Below, piece by piece: positions 16,879 to 25,673 of a DNA stretch of 64,000 nt. The stretch comes from a virus. The stretch covers positions 33,085 through 97,084 of IMG/VR virus record IMGVR_UViG_3300030339_000012; one strand, 5' to 3'. Position numbers and translations under genes: made by a program. The notes beneath the pieces were generated by a model, which saw only the letters and a list, made by a program, of their open reading frames with translations, was not told the DNA's origin and searched no databases. Every line of letters begins with the position of its first letter. The stretch's first letter is position 1.

Positions 16879-18219
16879 TTATAATAATTCATTAGCTATA
16901 TTTGCTAATTCAGATCTTTCACCTTTCTCTAATGTTACATGAGCATAAATTGCCTGATTTTTTATCTTTGCTATTAAATGTGATAATCCATTACTTTGTG
17001 CATCCAAATATGGAGTATCAATTTGATTTATATCACCAGTAAAAATAATTTTAGTTCCTTCTCCTGCTCTTGTTATAATTGTTTTAATTTCATGTGGAGT
17101 TAAATTTTGAGCTTCATCAACAATGAAAAATACATTAGATATACTACGACCACGAATATAAGCTAATGGAGTAATAACTAATTTTTCATCTTTAACGCAA
17201 TCTTGAATAAATTTATATTCTTTATCACTATCTTTGAATTGACTTTGTATAAATTTTAGATTATCCCAAAGTGGAAGCATATATGGACTTATTTTCTCAT
17301 CAACTGAGCCAGGAAGATAGCCTAAATCCTTACCACTCAATGGTATAATTGGTCTAGCTAAAAATATTTGTTTAAAATTTCTCTTCTGACTAAGTGCTGC
17401 AGCTAATGCCAATAAAGTTTTTCCTGTTCCAGCAACTCCTTGTAACGATACTAGTTTGACATCAGGGTTTAGTAATGCATGTAATGCGAATACTTGCTCA
17501 GAATTTCTTGGTGTTATTTTATAACAAGTTTCTTTATCAATTCTTTCAACCATTTTTTTTGATGCATTGTAATATGCTAATGCAGATGCTGCCGAAATAG
17601 TTGATTTAATAATAAGATATTTATTGTTTAGTAAATTTGTAATTCCAAGTTCTTGAGGAGTACAAACATTATCTTGATATAATTTAGTAATAATGTCATC
17701 ATTATCTAATTCTATTGTTGATCTACCTGTGAATAATTTATCAGTATCTTTAATTTTACCTGTTAAATAATCTTCTGAGTTAACATTTAAAGATTTTGCT
17801 TTTAATCTTAAATTTATATCTTTTGATACAAGTATAATCTTTTTATCAGGATATTCCTCTACCAATGACAATGCGGTATTTAAAATTAAATGATCTGGTT
17901 TTGTTGATTTGAAAACTAAACAAGCATCAGTTGTTCCAGTTGTTTCATTCATCACTACTTTTACTCTACCTTTTCCTTTGCCAATAGGAATCCACTCACT
18001 TAAATTACATTTTGATGCTAATTTGTCTGTTTTTCTAATAAATTCTCTTGCTTCATAATTAATTGTATCATTACCTTTTTTGAAATCATCTAATTCTTCG
18101 AATACTGTAATAGGAATTGCAACATCATTTTCTTCAAAATTGTAAATTGCATTGTGATCGTAAAGTATTACACTTGTGTCAAGTACAAATATTTTATCAC
18201 TTTTTTCTTTTTTAGCCAT
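16879..18219 (-). CDS. phoH: PIN-PhoH protein (RNase plus RNA helicase-type ATPase)
   Basis: Residues 8-155 are a PIN nuclease domain (FVLDTSVILYD, VFEELDDFKKG, TTDACL, LVSKDINLRLKAK) with the conserved acidic residues at D14, E41-42, D98 and D134. Residues 235-446 are the PhoH ATPase: Walker A GVAGTGKT at 261-268, IFLARPIIPLSGKDLGYLPG, Walker B FFIVDEAQN at 364-371 and IIFTGDINQID. This PIN-PhoH (PhoH2) architecture in bacteria unwinds and cleaves RNA. PhoH is common in large phages, but the PIN fusion suggests a role in mRNA turnover during infection. It is downstream of DHFR in a leftward operon. Confidence 0.93.
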   Translation of the reverse strand: MAKKEKSDKIFVLDTSVILYDHNAIYNFEENDVAIPITVFEELDDFKKGNDTINYEAREFIRKTDKLASKCNLSEWIPIGKGKGRVKVVMNETTGTTDACLVFKSTKPDHLILNTALSLVEEYPDKKIILVSKDINLRLKAKSLNVNSEDYLTGKIKDTDKLFTGRSTIELDNDDIITKLYQDNVCTPQELGITNLLNNKYLIIKSTISAASALAYYNASKKMVERIDKETCYKITPRNSEQVFALHALLNPDVKLVSLQGVAGTGKTLLALAAALSQKRNFKQIFLARPIIPLSGKDLGYLPGSVDEKISPYMLPLWDNLKFIQSQFKDSDKEYKFIQDCVKDEKLVITPLAYIRGRSISNVFFIVDEAQNLTPHEIKTIITRAGEGTKIIFTGDINQIDTPYLDAQSNGLSHLIAKIKNQAIYAHVTLEKGERSELANIANELL

Positions 18220-18249
18220 TTATTTTAATTATTTTTTTGTTTGTTATTA

Positions 18250-18738
18250 TTAATTTTTATTATATATTTTATATGTATGGTCATAATCATTCTTTTCGTC
18301 TTTTGATTTAAATTCTTCTGATACACAATACCATTTATCGTCAAGTTCTGGAAAAGTTGTATCTCCATCTATAATAGTAAGAACTACAGTCAAATATACA
18401 GTATCTGAAATATCTAAAAATTGTTTGTATATACTACCACCTCCTGTTATAAAAACTTCATCTCCATACATGTTAGCTGTTTCTAATGCATCTTCTATTG
18501 AATATACTGGAATAGTATCAGGTTCATTAAAACTCTTGTCTAATGTCAATACTATATTTGTTCTATTTGGTAATGCTCCTTTTGGTAAAGAATAAAATGT
18601 TTTATCACCCATGATAATAGGTTTATTAAGAGTCAATTCTTTGAATTTTTTAAGATCACTGCTTAATCTCCACAATAATTTATTATCTTTTCCTATCACC
18701 AAATTTTCTGATACTGCTACAATTATATTTACTTTCAT
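18250..18738 (-). CDS. folA: Dihydrofolate reductase
   Basis: Reduces dihydrofolate to tetrahydrofolate with NADPH. The 162-residue size and motifs fit: IVAVSENLVIGKDNKLLW, substrate-binding D28 in SSDLKKFK, NKPIIMGDKTFYSLP, and the NADPH site GGGSIYKQFL near residue 100. T4 carries the same function (frd) for nucleotide synthesis. No thymidylate synthase is in this window. First gene of the leftward operon with phoH. Confidence 0.93.
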   Translation of the reverse strand: MKVNIIVAVSENLVIGKDNKLLWRLSSDLKKFKELTLNKPIIMGDKTFYSLPKGALPNRTNIVLTLDKSFNEPDTIPVYSIEDALETANMYGDEVFITGGGSIYKQFLDISDTVYLTVVLTIIDGDTTFPELDDKWYCVSEEFKSKDEKNDYDHTYKIYNKN

Positions 18739-18830
18739 TCTTTATTGATTAATTTAAATTATTTATATTATTTTTCATGTAAAGTTTAATAAATAACTAT
18801 TATCAAAAAAACAAAAATTCATTTTTTTTA

Positions 18831-18880
18831 TTTAATATATATAATTGAATAAAAATAGACATATGAATTTTAATATATAA
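18831..18880 (+). promoter_or_regulatory. Two candidate late promoter elements
   Basis: TTTAATATATAT at 18831-18842 and TTTAATATATAA at 18869-18880, upstream of the ATG at 18920. The doubled element may mean strong late expression. Confidence 0.4.
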
Positions 18881-18919
18881 TATACAAAATTAATATACAA
18901 AAAAAATAATATTGAAAAA

Positions 18920-19432
18920 ATGACAAAAAATATTTTAAGTTTAAATGATTTCAAAGGTAAGAAATCTACTACACAAGAATCTTCAGTAAATGAAATGGTA
19001 GACGCAATTGACGATTTCTATCGTGTTAGTGTCGATGTAGATCTACCAAAATCATTAGTTGGTTCATTTATTAAGAAAGTTAAAGAAAGTTCAGGAAAAG
19101 ATTTAAGAGCTGAAATGGGTGAAAAAAGATTAGCTGAAAGATTAGTACAATGGGCTAATGAAAACTATTTGAATATTGAAAATCTTCCAGTTGAAATAGT
19201 AACAGGATCTGATAAAGGACCAGTTCAAGCACAGCCACAAGCACAAGGTGCTCAAGATGAATTTGGAGATGAATCACAAGTTCAACCAGCACAAGGAGCA
19301 CAAGCACAAGCTCAAGTTCAGCCCGGAACAGCACAAGCTCAACCTGCAGGTAGTACTCAAGCTCAAGTTCAAGCAACTATTCAACCAAGTGCTCAATCTG
19401 CTGCTGCACAAGTTCCAGCACAAGAAATTTAA
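18920..19432 (+). CDS. Probable virion protein with Gln/Ala/Pro-rich tail
   Basis: Not recognised. Residues 1-95 form a folded domain (DFYRVSVDVDLPKSLVGSFI, ERLVQWANENY). Residues 100-170 are low complexity, made of irregular AQ, QAQ and PAQ units (QAQPQAQGAQ, PAQGAQAQAQ), probably extended and disordered. The N-terminus MTKNILSLNDFKGKK is similar to the head-targeting peptides. Two late-type elements precede it and a terminator follows, suggesting an abundant structural or scaffolding-like protein (inference). Confidence 0.6.
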   Translation: MTKNILSLNDFKGKKSTTQESSVNEMVDAIDDFYRVSVDVDLPKSLVGSFIKKVKESSGKDLRAEMGEKRLAERLVQWANENYLNIENLPVEIVTGSDKGPVQAQPQAQGAQDEFGDESQVQPAQGAQAQAQVQPGTAQAQPAGSTQAQVQATIQPSAQSAAAQVPAQEI

Positions 19433-19445
19433 TTAGAATTTAACA

Positions 19446-19486
19446 AAAAAAAAGATTATTACAATTAAGTAATAATCTTTTTTTTT
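19446..19486. terminator. Bidirectional terminator
   Basis: A stem of about 17 bp (19446-19462 with 19469-19485), AATTAA loop and flanking A and T runs, between convergent genes. Confidence 0.85.
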
Positions 19487-19502
19487 ATGTAATTTTTTTT
19501 AT

Positions 19503-19811
19503 TTAATCTAAATAATCTGGAGTTTTCAAAATAAGTCTATCAAATATATTTAAAAGTCTTTCATCTGATAAAAAAGATTCAGCTAATTCATTTTTGTCAT
19601 CATTATGACTCATATATTTATATCCATTATCAAGAATATAAATTATGATAGATTCTTGTTCCTCATCTGTTAAACTAAGAATAAAAATCTTAACTTCATC
19701 TTTCTGTTCAGATGTCATTTTCATAATGTCAAAATTTTTGATTGAATCATAAAATTTTGAATTTTTGATTACATCAAATTCCTCAATTTGTTTAAATTTA
19801 ATTTCTTCCAT
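19503..19811 (-). CDS. Hypothetical acidic protein
   Basis: Not recognised. 102 residues, helical and acidic (SEQKDEVKIFILSLTDEEQE). Second gene of a two-gene leftward unit with the gene at 19829-20068. Confidence 0.55.
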   Translation of the reverse strand: MEEIKFKQIEEFDVIKNSKFYDSIKNFDIMKMTSEQKDEVKIFILSLTDEEQESIIIYILDNGYKYMSHNDDKNELAESFLSDERLLNIFDRLILKTPDYLD

Positions 19812-19828
19812 AATTTTTTTATATATTT

Positions 19829-20068
19829 TTAAATTTTAAATATTTTAAATGTATAATCTCCATCATCTTGTACTGCAAACTCAGTTTCAACAGACCAATC
19901 ATTAAATGGAAAATCAAATCCATCATCAAAATAAACATAATTATCATCAATAGTATGAACTTTGGTGTTTTCTTTAATACTACCATCTTCATAGTGCTTA
20001 TATTCAACATAAACTTCATCTCCTACTTTAAGGAGTTTTAATTCTGATAATGTATACAATTTTTTCAT
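19829..20068 (-). CDS. Small KVGD-type beta-barrel protein
   Basis: 79 residues. LKVGDEVYVEYKHY followed by alternating beta strands suggests an SH3/KOW-like fold. It ends DYTFKIFKI. Function unknown. Confidence 0.55.
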   Translation of the reverse strand: MKKLYTLSELKLLKVGDEVYVEYKHYEDGSIKENTKVHTIDDNYVYFDDGFDFPFNDWSVETEFAVQDDGDYTFKIFKI

Positions 20069-20189
20069 ATTTCAATTATTTATAGTACAAAGATACAACA
20101 TTATTAGTAATATACAATACAATATAGACAAATAATATTCATTTAATTATAATTAACAATATTAGTTAAAAATTAAATGATATTTAAAA

Positions 20190-20201
20190 TTTAATATATA
20201 A
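20190..20201 (+). promoter_or_regulatory. Candidate late promoter element
   Basis: TTTAATATATAA, 19 bases before the ATG at 20220. Confidence 0.45.
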
Positions 20202-20219
20202 TAAAAATTAATAAAAAAT

Positions 20220-20705
20220 ATGTCAATAAAACGCTATAGTGATTTTGATACATCAAATGTACAAAATATTCCTACTGAATCTAAAATATCAATAGATAAT
20301 TATTCTAAAGATGAAACTATTAAAGAAGAAGTGTTATTAACGCCTAAAGATAGCTCTGATTTGACAATTGAAATATTAGAAGAAAAAATAATTAAATTTA
20401 ATAGCGGGCATATAACTGATATTCTTGAAACAATAAAAAATAAGTATTCTGATACTGATTACTTCATTAGAAAAAAAGATAATCAATTGCATATTGTTAA
20501 GTATAATGAAACATTAAAAATGAATATTAATGAATTTGTTAATAGCTTATTGAAATTCTACTCCACAAAACCTGAATTGAAAAAAATAACAGAAGGAATA
20601 AAAGTAAAAGGAAATGATAAATTTTCAATTGTTGAAAATATGCATCCAAAATATTCTGAAAAGTTTATCAATGATATAACATCTTTACTCTCAAAGAAAA
20701 ATTAA
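20220..20705 (+). CDS. Conserved phage protein, paralogue of the gene at 10205
   Basis: 161 residues. The N-terminus MSIKRYSDFDTSN is reminiscent of the head-targeting peptides. The C-terminal half carries the KVKGNDKFSIVENM core shared with the minus-strand protein ending at 10205. Between them is a polar region. Presumed late virion-associated protein of unknown function. Confidence 0.65.
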   Translation: MSIKRYSDFDTSNVQNIPTESKISIDNYSKDETIKEEVLLTPKDSSDLTIEILEEKIIKFNSGHITDILETIKNKYSDTDYFIRKKDNQLHIVKYNETLKMNINEFVNSLLKFYSTKPELKKITEGIKVKGNDKFSIVENMHPKYSEKFINDITSLLSKKN

Positions 20706-20717
20706 ACAGTTAAATAG

Positions 20718-20747
20718 TTGTATATTAGAAATATTTTTGTATCTTTG
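20718..20747 (+). promoter_or_regulatory. Bacteroidetes-type promoter
   Basis: TTG at 20718-20720, 19-base spacer, TATCTTTG at 20740-20747. It drives the DHH phosphoesterase gene, 26 bases downstream. Confidence 0.75.
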
Positions 20748-20773
20748 TAATCTAATTATAAAGATATAAATTT

Positions 20774-22633
20774 ATGGCCGCACCAAAACTTCCAAAAGAT
20801 ATAAATTATTGGTTAAAAAAAGGCAAATCTGGAAAAGATGTATGCTTAATTACACACGATGACTTAGATGGAATAGTATCAGCAATTATAATGAAAAATT
20901 ATTTAATTCATCAAGGTTTTACTATTAAAAAGTATGGTATTATAAATTATCAAGAAGGAGTTGATGCATTTAAACTTGATAATAGTTTAATTAATATCAC
21001 ATTAGACTTTGCTAATGATGATGAGACATTTGATTACTATGTTGATCATCATGGAATTTTTTCAGAGGAGGAAAAAATAAAAGCTCAAAAGAAAGGTAGT
21101 ATAAAAACTAATACTGGCTCTGCTGCTGAAGGGTTAGCTATTCAATTAGGCATACCTTTTTCAAATGATACAAAAGATTGGATAGATATGATAGATTCAG
21201 CAAAGTATGATGAATATGATGTTGATATAAAAGGAATATTAGATTTTGACTTAAATAATATTATCAATAGTCCTAATGCAAAATTAAATTTTGCAGCATC
21301 TTTCAATCAAATGCTTAAACGTTCTGATCACAAAACATTTATTGAAGTTATAAATGCTTCTAATGAGCCATCAATATATAATATATTCAGACTATTCAAA
21401 ATATTCTATCCTAAAAATAATCCTAATTTCAAAAATGGTGATGAGCCTGAATTTGTATCTGATGCATATTCTAGATTATCTCAAATGAAAACAAAAACTA
21501 GGGGAATTGGAGATAAATCACAAGGCTTCACAGAAGATGGTAAAAAAATAATATTTTCATCACAAGATGAATTTTGGAAAAAATTTGCGCAAAACATTCC
21601 ATATATAAATTATGATGATGATGGTAATGCTATAAACTCAGATGAATTAAAATGGCAAGTTAAACCTGTGGTGTATCAAATAATTGGAAATTTAATGTAT
21701 GTACCATCAGGAACTTGGGCTAATGCATTAAGAGCGAAATCTATTTTTTCACAAGATGTTGAATCAGGAATAATAAAAAATAATCCTAAACTAAACTTCG
21801 TTTTACTACAATATGGAAACACTCTTCAAATTGCAAATTTGACTACTAAAATGTCAGATATGTCAGAAGAAGATTTACCAAAAGACAAAAATGGATTATC
21901 AATTGACAATTTAGGATCATATATGAATGGTTTGTTAAAAAATTTCAATCAATATATGGATTATAATGATGAAAGAACTGTTGCAGGAGGACATCCTGGT
22001 ATCGGATCAATATCTAATATATTCAAAAGCTGCAAAAAAGATAATTATAAAAATATAAAATTTTTAGATTTATTAAGAAATAAAATTATTAATGATATTT
22101 CAGGAGTTAAATGGGGTATTACAATGGCTTGGAATGAATCAGACGAAAAAGGAAAAGTATTTGCTCCTGATGAAGTTAATAAGAAACTAATTGACATTGA
22201 AAATATCAGTAGTGAAAATGATATTAAAACTGAGAATGATGAACTTGAAATATTAAATTATATTGTTATTAACAATATTAAAGATAAAATATTATTTTTT
22301 AAAAATGAAACAATTAGAAAAATTTACGATATTTGGTTGAGTACAGATTTCTATGAAGTTAAATCTAAAAAAGTAAAGCCAGATGATTTAGAAAAAATAT
22401 ACTTCAAAAAAAATAAAGAAATAGAAAATAGTATATTATTTAAAGAAATTTACACCAGATTTGAATTAAATGATATTTATAGTGATACTCTAATAGATGC
22501 AAGAAAGACACAAAGGAAAGAGCTTAAAAGGGTATTCAAATACATATTCAATATAATGAATAGTTTTTATATTAAGAATGACATAAAGAAAAAATATGAT
22601 AATATTATAAAAACAAAAAAGACACTTATTTAA
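20774..22633 (+). CDS. DHH-family phosphoesterase
   Basis: Residues 1-135 hold the DHH catalytic motifs: ITHDDLDGIVSA (27-37, motif I), TLDFAND (motif II) and YYVDHHGIF (DHH at 90-92), plus TGSAAEGLAIQLG. A DHHA1-like region with AGGHPGIGS lies near residue 400. At 619 residues it is longer than simple nanoRNase/pAp phosphatases, with a long charged C-terminal helical part. Family members cleave oligoribonucleotides, cyclic dinucleotides or short DNA. A role against cyclic-nucleotide defence signalling is possible but not shown. It is expressed alone: own host-type promoter and own terminator. Confidence 0.85.
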   Translation: MAAPKLPKDINYWLKKGKSGKDVCLITHDDLDGIVSAIIMKNYLIHQGFTIKKYGIINYQEGVDAFKLDNSLINITLDFANDDETFDYYVDHHGIFSEEEKIKAQKKGSIKTNTGSAAEGLAIQLGIPFSNDTKDWIDMIDSAKYDEYDVDIKGILDFDLNNIINSPNAKLNFAASFNQMLKRSDHKTFIEVINASNEPSIYNIFRLFKIFYPKNNPNFKNGDEPEFVSDAYSRLSQMKTKTRGIGDKSQGFTEDGKKIIFSSQDEFWKKFAQNIPYINYDDDGNAINSDELKWQVKPVVYQIIGNLMYVPSGTWANALRAKSIFSQDVESGIIKNNPKLNFVLLQYGNTLQIANLTTKMSDMSEEDLPKDKNGLSIDNLGSYMNGLLKNFNQYMDYNDERTVAGGHPGIGSISNIFKSCKKDNYKNIKFLDLLRNKIINDISGVKWGITMAWNESDEKGKVFAPDEVNKKLIDIENISSENDIKTENDELEILNYIVINNIKDKILFFKNETIRKIYDIWLSTDFYEVKSKKVKPDDLEKIYFKKNKEIENSILFKEIYTRFELNDIYSDTLIDARKTQRKELKRVFKYIFNIMNSFYIKNDIKKKYDNIIKTKKTLI

Positions 22634-22645
22634 GTGTCTTTTTTT
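22616..22645 (+). terminator. Rho-independent terminator
   Basis: Stem AAAGACACTT with AAGTGTCTTT around 22618-22640, T-rich tail. The stop of the DHH gene is inside it. Confidence 0.85.
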
Positions 22646-22685
22646 ATTATTTTTTTTATATATAATAAAAAATAAAAATAATATA

Positions 22686-23267
22686 ATGAGATATATTAAA
22701 AATTATGAGGAAAAAATTAACGAAGAATTTAAAATACCTCAATTTATTAGAAATTATAAAGAAACAGGAGATTTAATAAAAGATAAAGTATATGAAAATC
22801 TTCAAATCGCAAAAGATAAAATAAATGATCCCGAAAATATTCGTAAATTAAATGATTTTTTAGATAATGTAGAAGAGACAACTACAAAAATTTCTAATAC
22901 AATGAAAAATAATAGAAATCTAAAAATAATAGAAAATATGTTGACTGGTAGTAAATGGATTGCTATTGTAACATCAGTTTACCAATTAATATTTAATACT
23001 ACAATATCACTCACTAGTTTTAGTTTAGGTGGAATAGGGGCAATTAAAATTGCATTGTTTTTATACATATTAAAATTAATAGTTAATATATTTAGGAATT
23101 ATAATAATTTTATATCCTTGACAAAAGCAGCTAAAGATTTTGTCATTAATATAACCAAAATATTTAAGACTACTAATAATTCAAACAATCCTGTCATAAA
23201 TAATAATTCGTCTGATAATATTAGTGAAAGTTATATTCTATATTTGACAGAAAAAGGAATTATATAA
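22686..23267 (+). CDS. Membrane-associated protein with head-targeting-like N-terminus
   Basis: Begins MRYIKNYEEKINEEFK; KINE is an [IL]xE site as used by T4 prohead protease. A helical region (30-95) is followed by two hydrophobic segments (95-140) that could be membrane or hydrophobic-core helices. No family recognised. If packaged and processed like T4 internal proteins it might act on the host membrane at injection (inference). Confidence 0.6.
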   Translation: MRYIKNYEEKINEEFKIPQFIRNYKETGDLIKDKVYENLQIAKDKINDPENIRKLNDFLDNVEETTTKISNTMKNNRNLKIIENMLTGSKWIAIVTSVYQLIFNTTISLTSFSLGGIGAIKIALFLYILKLIVNIFRNYNNFISLTKAAKDFVINITKIFKTTNNSNNPVINNNSSDNISESYILYLTEKGII

Positions 23268-23281
23268 AAAAAATTGTTTTA

Positions 23282-23590
23282 ATGAATCACGTAAAATTAA
23301 TTACAGAGATGTATAATAAAAATCCAGAGTATGAAACAAACTCATTTGGATGGAAAATTCCAGTAAGAAATTATATTGATGATGTATTTGATCATATATC
23401 ATACATATATTGTAATGATAAACATATAAGTGAAAAATCATTTAATCAATTAGATGAAGCAGATTCTTATATAAAAAGTATTTTTGATAATAATTCAGAA
23501 ATATTAGAAGAAATTAATAATCTTAAAGATAAAAGAATAGAGTATACAGCAGAGTTTATTTATGATAGATATTTTAAAAATGTAAATTGA
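23282..23590 (+). CDS. Hypothetical protein
   Basis: Not recognised. 102 residues, acidic, probably helical (EINNLKDKRIEYTAEFIYDR). In a run of closely spaced small late genes. Confidence 0.55.
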   Translation: MNHVKLITEMYNKNPEYETNSFGWKIPVRNYIDDVFDHISYIYCNDKHISEKSFNQLDEADSYIKSIFDNNSEILEEINNLKDKRIEYTAEFIYDRYFKNVN

Positions 23591-23594
23591 TAAT

Positions 23595-23933
23595 ATGAAA
23601 GTAAATAAATATAAAGAATATTTAAAATTTAAAGATAAGTATGAAATTATTAGACAAGAAATTATGAATCTAATAGAAGAATATTATATTTTTAATGATA
23701 ATTTCAGAATAGAACATCTTGGAGATACAAAGCATAGCTATATGTCAATTACTAATTTAAATAAATCTGATGAAAAAGATTATGAAACTGGAGAATATTG
23801 GTATTGGGTTGAATACCACTATCCGTATGCAGATAAAAATTTTGATAAAATAAGTCAAAGTGAATTTGATGATATTATGAAATTTATAGACAATCCTGAA
23901 GTATATAAAAAAGCAAAAAAATTTAACTTGTGA
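23595..23933 (+). CDS. Doubly tagged small protein (N-tag and KFNL end)
   Basis: 112 residues. N-terminus MKVNKYKEYLKFKDKYE and C-terminus YKKAKKFNL are the two terminal peptides shared with the genes at 23935, 25674, 26638 and 48608. The middle (YETGEYWYWVEYHYPYADKN) is aromatic-rich. Function unknown. Confidence 0.6.
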   Translation: MKVNKYKEYLKFKDKYEIIRQEIMNLIEEYYIFNDNFRIEHLGDTKHSYMSITNLNKSDEKDYETGEYWYWVEYHYPYADKNFDKISQSEFDDIMKFIDNPEVYKKAKKFNL

Positions 23934-23934
23934 T

Positions 23935-24219
23935 ATGAAAGTAAATAAATTTGAAGAAATAAACGAAAGTTCAAGAGTAAGAGGATATTATATTAATTCT
24001 GAAAATGGTGAATTAAGAACAGGATATACTCACAATTCTAATATTTTTTTAACTGATGAAGAATATAAAAGAATAAAAGGATTAGCAGATAGTATTAAAG
24101 CATCTTGTGAAAATTATAATGATATGAAAGAAACTAAAATTTCAATGCTAAGAGCAGCAATACATAAAGTTAAAGATGATTCTGAATTTATGAAGACAAC
24201 AAATAAATTTAATATTTAA
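23935..24219 (+). CDS. Doubly tagged small protein (N-tag and KFNI end)
   Basis: 94 residues. Starts MKVNKFEEINESSRVRGY (INE is an [IL]xE site) one base after the previous stop and ends KTTNKFNI. The body is helical. Same first four residues as the preceding gene, different body. Confidence 0.6.
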   Translation: MKVNKFEEINESSRVRGYYINSENGELRTGYTHNSNIFLTDEEYKRIKGLADSIKASCENYNDMKETKISMLRAAIHKVKDDSEFMKTTNKFNI

Positions 24220-24225
24220 TTACAT

Positions 24226-24987
24226 ATGAAAAATGTAATATTATTATTAACTAAATCATCATCACAGGTTATTATTAATCAATACAACAAATTAAAAACA
24301 GAATTAAATCCCGAAAAATATGACATTTTTATTTTATATCATGATAAAATTAATAATATTCCTAATATAATAAAAAATGAAAATTATTTTTCTTTTAATA
24401 ACAACATTCTACAAGAATTAAATTTTAAACCGATTGGTAAATTTTTATTACCAGGTAGTAATCACTTTCCCCTTTTTAAATTTAAAAAAATTCATTCTGA
24501 ATACAAATATTATTGGATAATTGAAGATGATGTTAGATTCAATGGTAATTGGAATACATTTTTTGGTGAATTTGAAAATTTTAATTGTGATTTTTTATCA
24601 TCTAATATGAGAAATTATATAGATGATTCATCATGGTGTTATTTTAATTCATTGTCTCACCCTATTATAAAAATAAAAGATGAAAATAAAATAGCATCAT
24701 TCAACCCAATATACAGAATATCAAATAATTCAATTGATTATCTTAGTGATATGTTTTTAGATGGTTGGTCTGGACATCATGAAGTATCAATTTCAACTTT
24801 ATTAAATTATGGAGGATTTCATATTGCAGATTTTGGAGGTAACGGAAAATACACTCCAGATGAATTTAAAAATAAAAATTATAATATAAATGATAGTAAA
24901 ACTCACATTTATAGACAGATTTTCACTGAAGTAGGAAATATTCCTGATGTAATTTATCATCCAGTTAAAAATTTTAAAAATAATTAA
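24226..24987 (+). CDS. GT-A fold glycosyltransferase
   Basis: 253 residues. YYWIIEDDVRFNGNW (E100-D102) is the metal/donor site; RISNNSIDYLSD, GWSGHHEVSISTLLNYGGF and ending YHPVKNF match a family of small GT-A-like capsule or glycan transferases. It is in the middle of late genes, apart from the cluster at 3-10 kb. Acceptor unknown. Confidence 0.75.
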   Translation: MKNVILLLTKSSSQVIINQYNKLKTELNPEKYDIFILYHDKINNIPNIIKNENYFSFNNNILQELNFKPIGKFLLPGSNHFPLFKFKKIHSEYKYYWIIEDDVRFNGNWNTFFGEFENFNCDFLSSNMRNYIDDSSWCYFNSLSHPIIKIKDENKIASFNPIYRISNNSIDYLSDMFLDGWSGHHEVSISTLLNYGGFHIADFGGNGKYTPDEFKNKNYNINDSKTHIYRQIFTEVGNIPDVIYHPVKNFKNN

Positions 24988-24990
24988 TAA

Positions 24991-25617
24991 TTATTTTCTT
25001 TTAGATGCTAATATAATATCAATTGATTTGTTGATGTCTCTATCAGAAATTCTCATATCTTTATACTTATCATGTATTTCTACTTCAGTATCTCCTATAT
25101 TAATTTCCTTCAATTCTTCTTTAAGATCTTTGAAAAACTCTTTCATACTTTTTTGTAATTTATATAGAGTCTCAATACAATCTTTCATTTCTCTTTGAAA
25201 CATTGATACTGCTTGAAATAAATCTGCATCAGAACTACCATTATCTATTTGTTTCATTAGATTAATTAATCCTCTTTTAGAACAGGATATAGAGAATTTT
25301 AAATCAGAAATTGCAAGAGCATCATTTTTAATTATGTTATTTATATTTTTATTTAACATAATATCTTCTGATAAATATAAATTTGCTATACATTCTAATG
25401 TTTCTTTTGATTCCTCTCTGATTACTTCCAAATCTTTTTCATAATCATGCATTTCAATTTTAAAATTCAAGTCTATGTTATTATTAACTGGAAAAAACTC
25501 AGATGGATCAAAATCCAATTCTTCTTGAGCATCTTCTATTTCAGTTTTTAACTGTTCTATATTTGATTGAAATGATTCTCTGTAGTCTTGTGCGGTTGGT
25601 GTTTCACTTTTAGCCAT
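24991..25617 (-). CDS. Helical conserved phage protein
   Basis: 208 residues, almost wholly helical and acidic. QAVSMFQREMKDCIETLYKLQKSMKEFFKDLK near the centre looks like a long coiled coil. I have the impression of similar proteins near structural genes of large Bacteroidetes phages, without known function. Its start is 56 bases from the divergent gene at 25674; the AT-rich gap could serve both. Confidence 0.6.
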   Translation of the reverse strand: MAKSETPTAQDYRESFQSNIEQLKTEIEDAQEELDFDPSEFFPVNNNIDLNFKIEMHDYEKDLEVIREESKETLECIANLYLSEDIMLNKNINNIIKNDALAISDLKFSISCSKRGLINLMKQIDNGSSDADLFQAVSMFQREMKDCIETLYKLQKSMKEFFKDLKEELKEINIGDTEVEIHDKYKDMRISDRDINKSIDIILASKRK

Positions 25618-25634
25618 AAAAATAACTTTAATTT

Positions 25635-25646
25635 TTTAATATATAT
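25635..25646 (+). promoter_or_regulatory. Candidate late promoter element
   Basis: TTTAATATATAT in the divergent gap, 28 bases before the ATG at 25674. Confidence 0.4.
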
Positions 25647-25673
25647 AAATAAATATAAGTTAGAATATATAAT

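Noticed and set aside
19155-19436. Alternative frames through the Gln/Ala/Pro-rich tail
   Set aside because: They arise from the low-complexity repeats of the gene at 18920.
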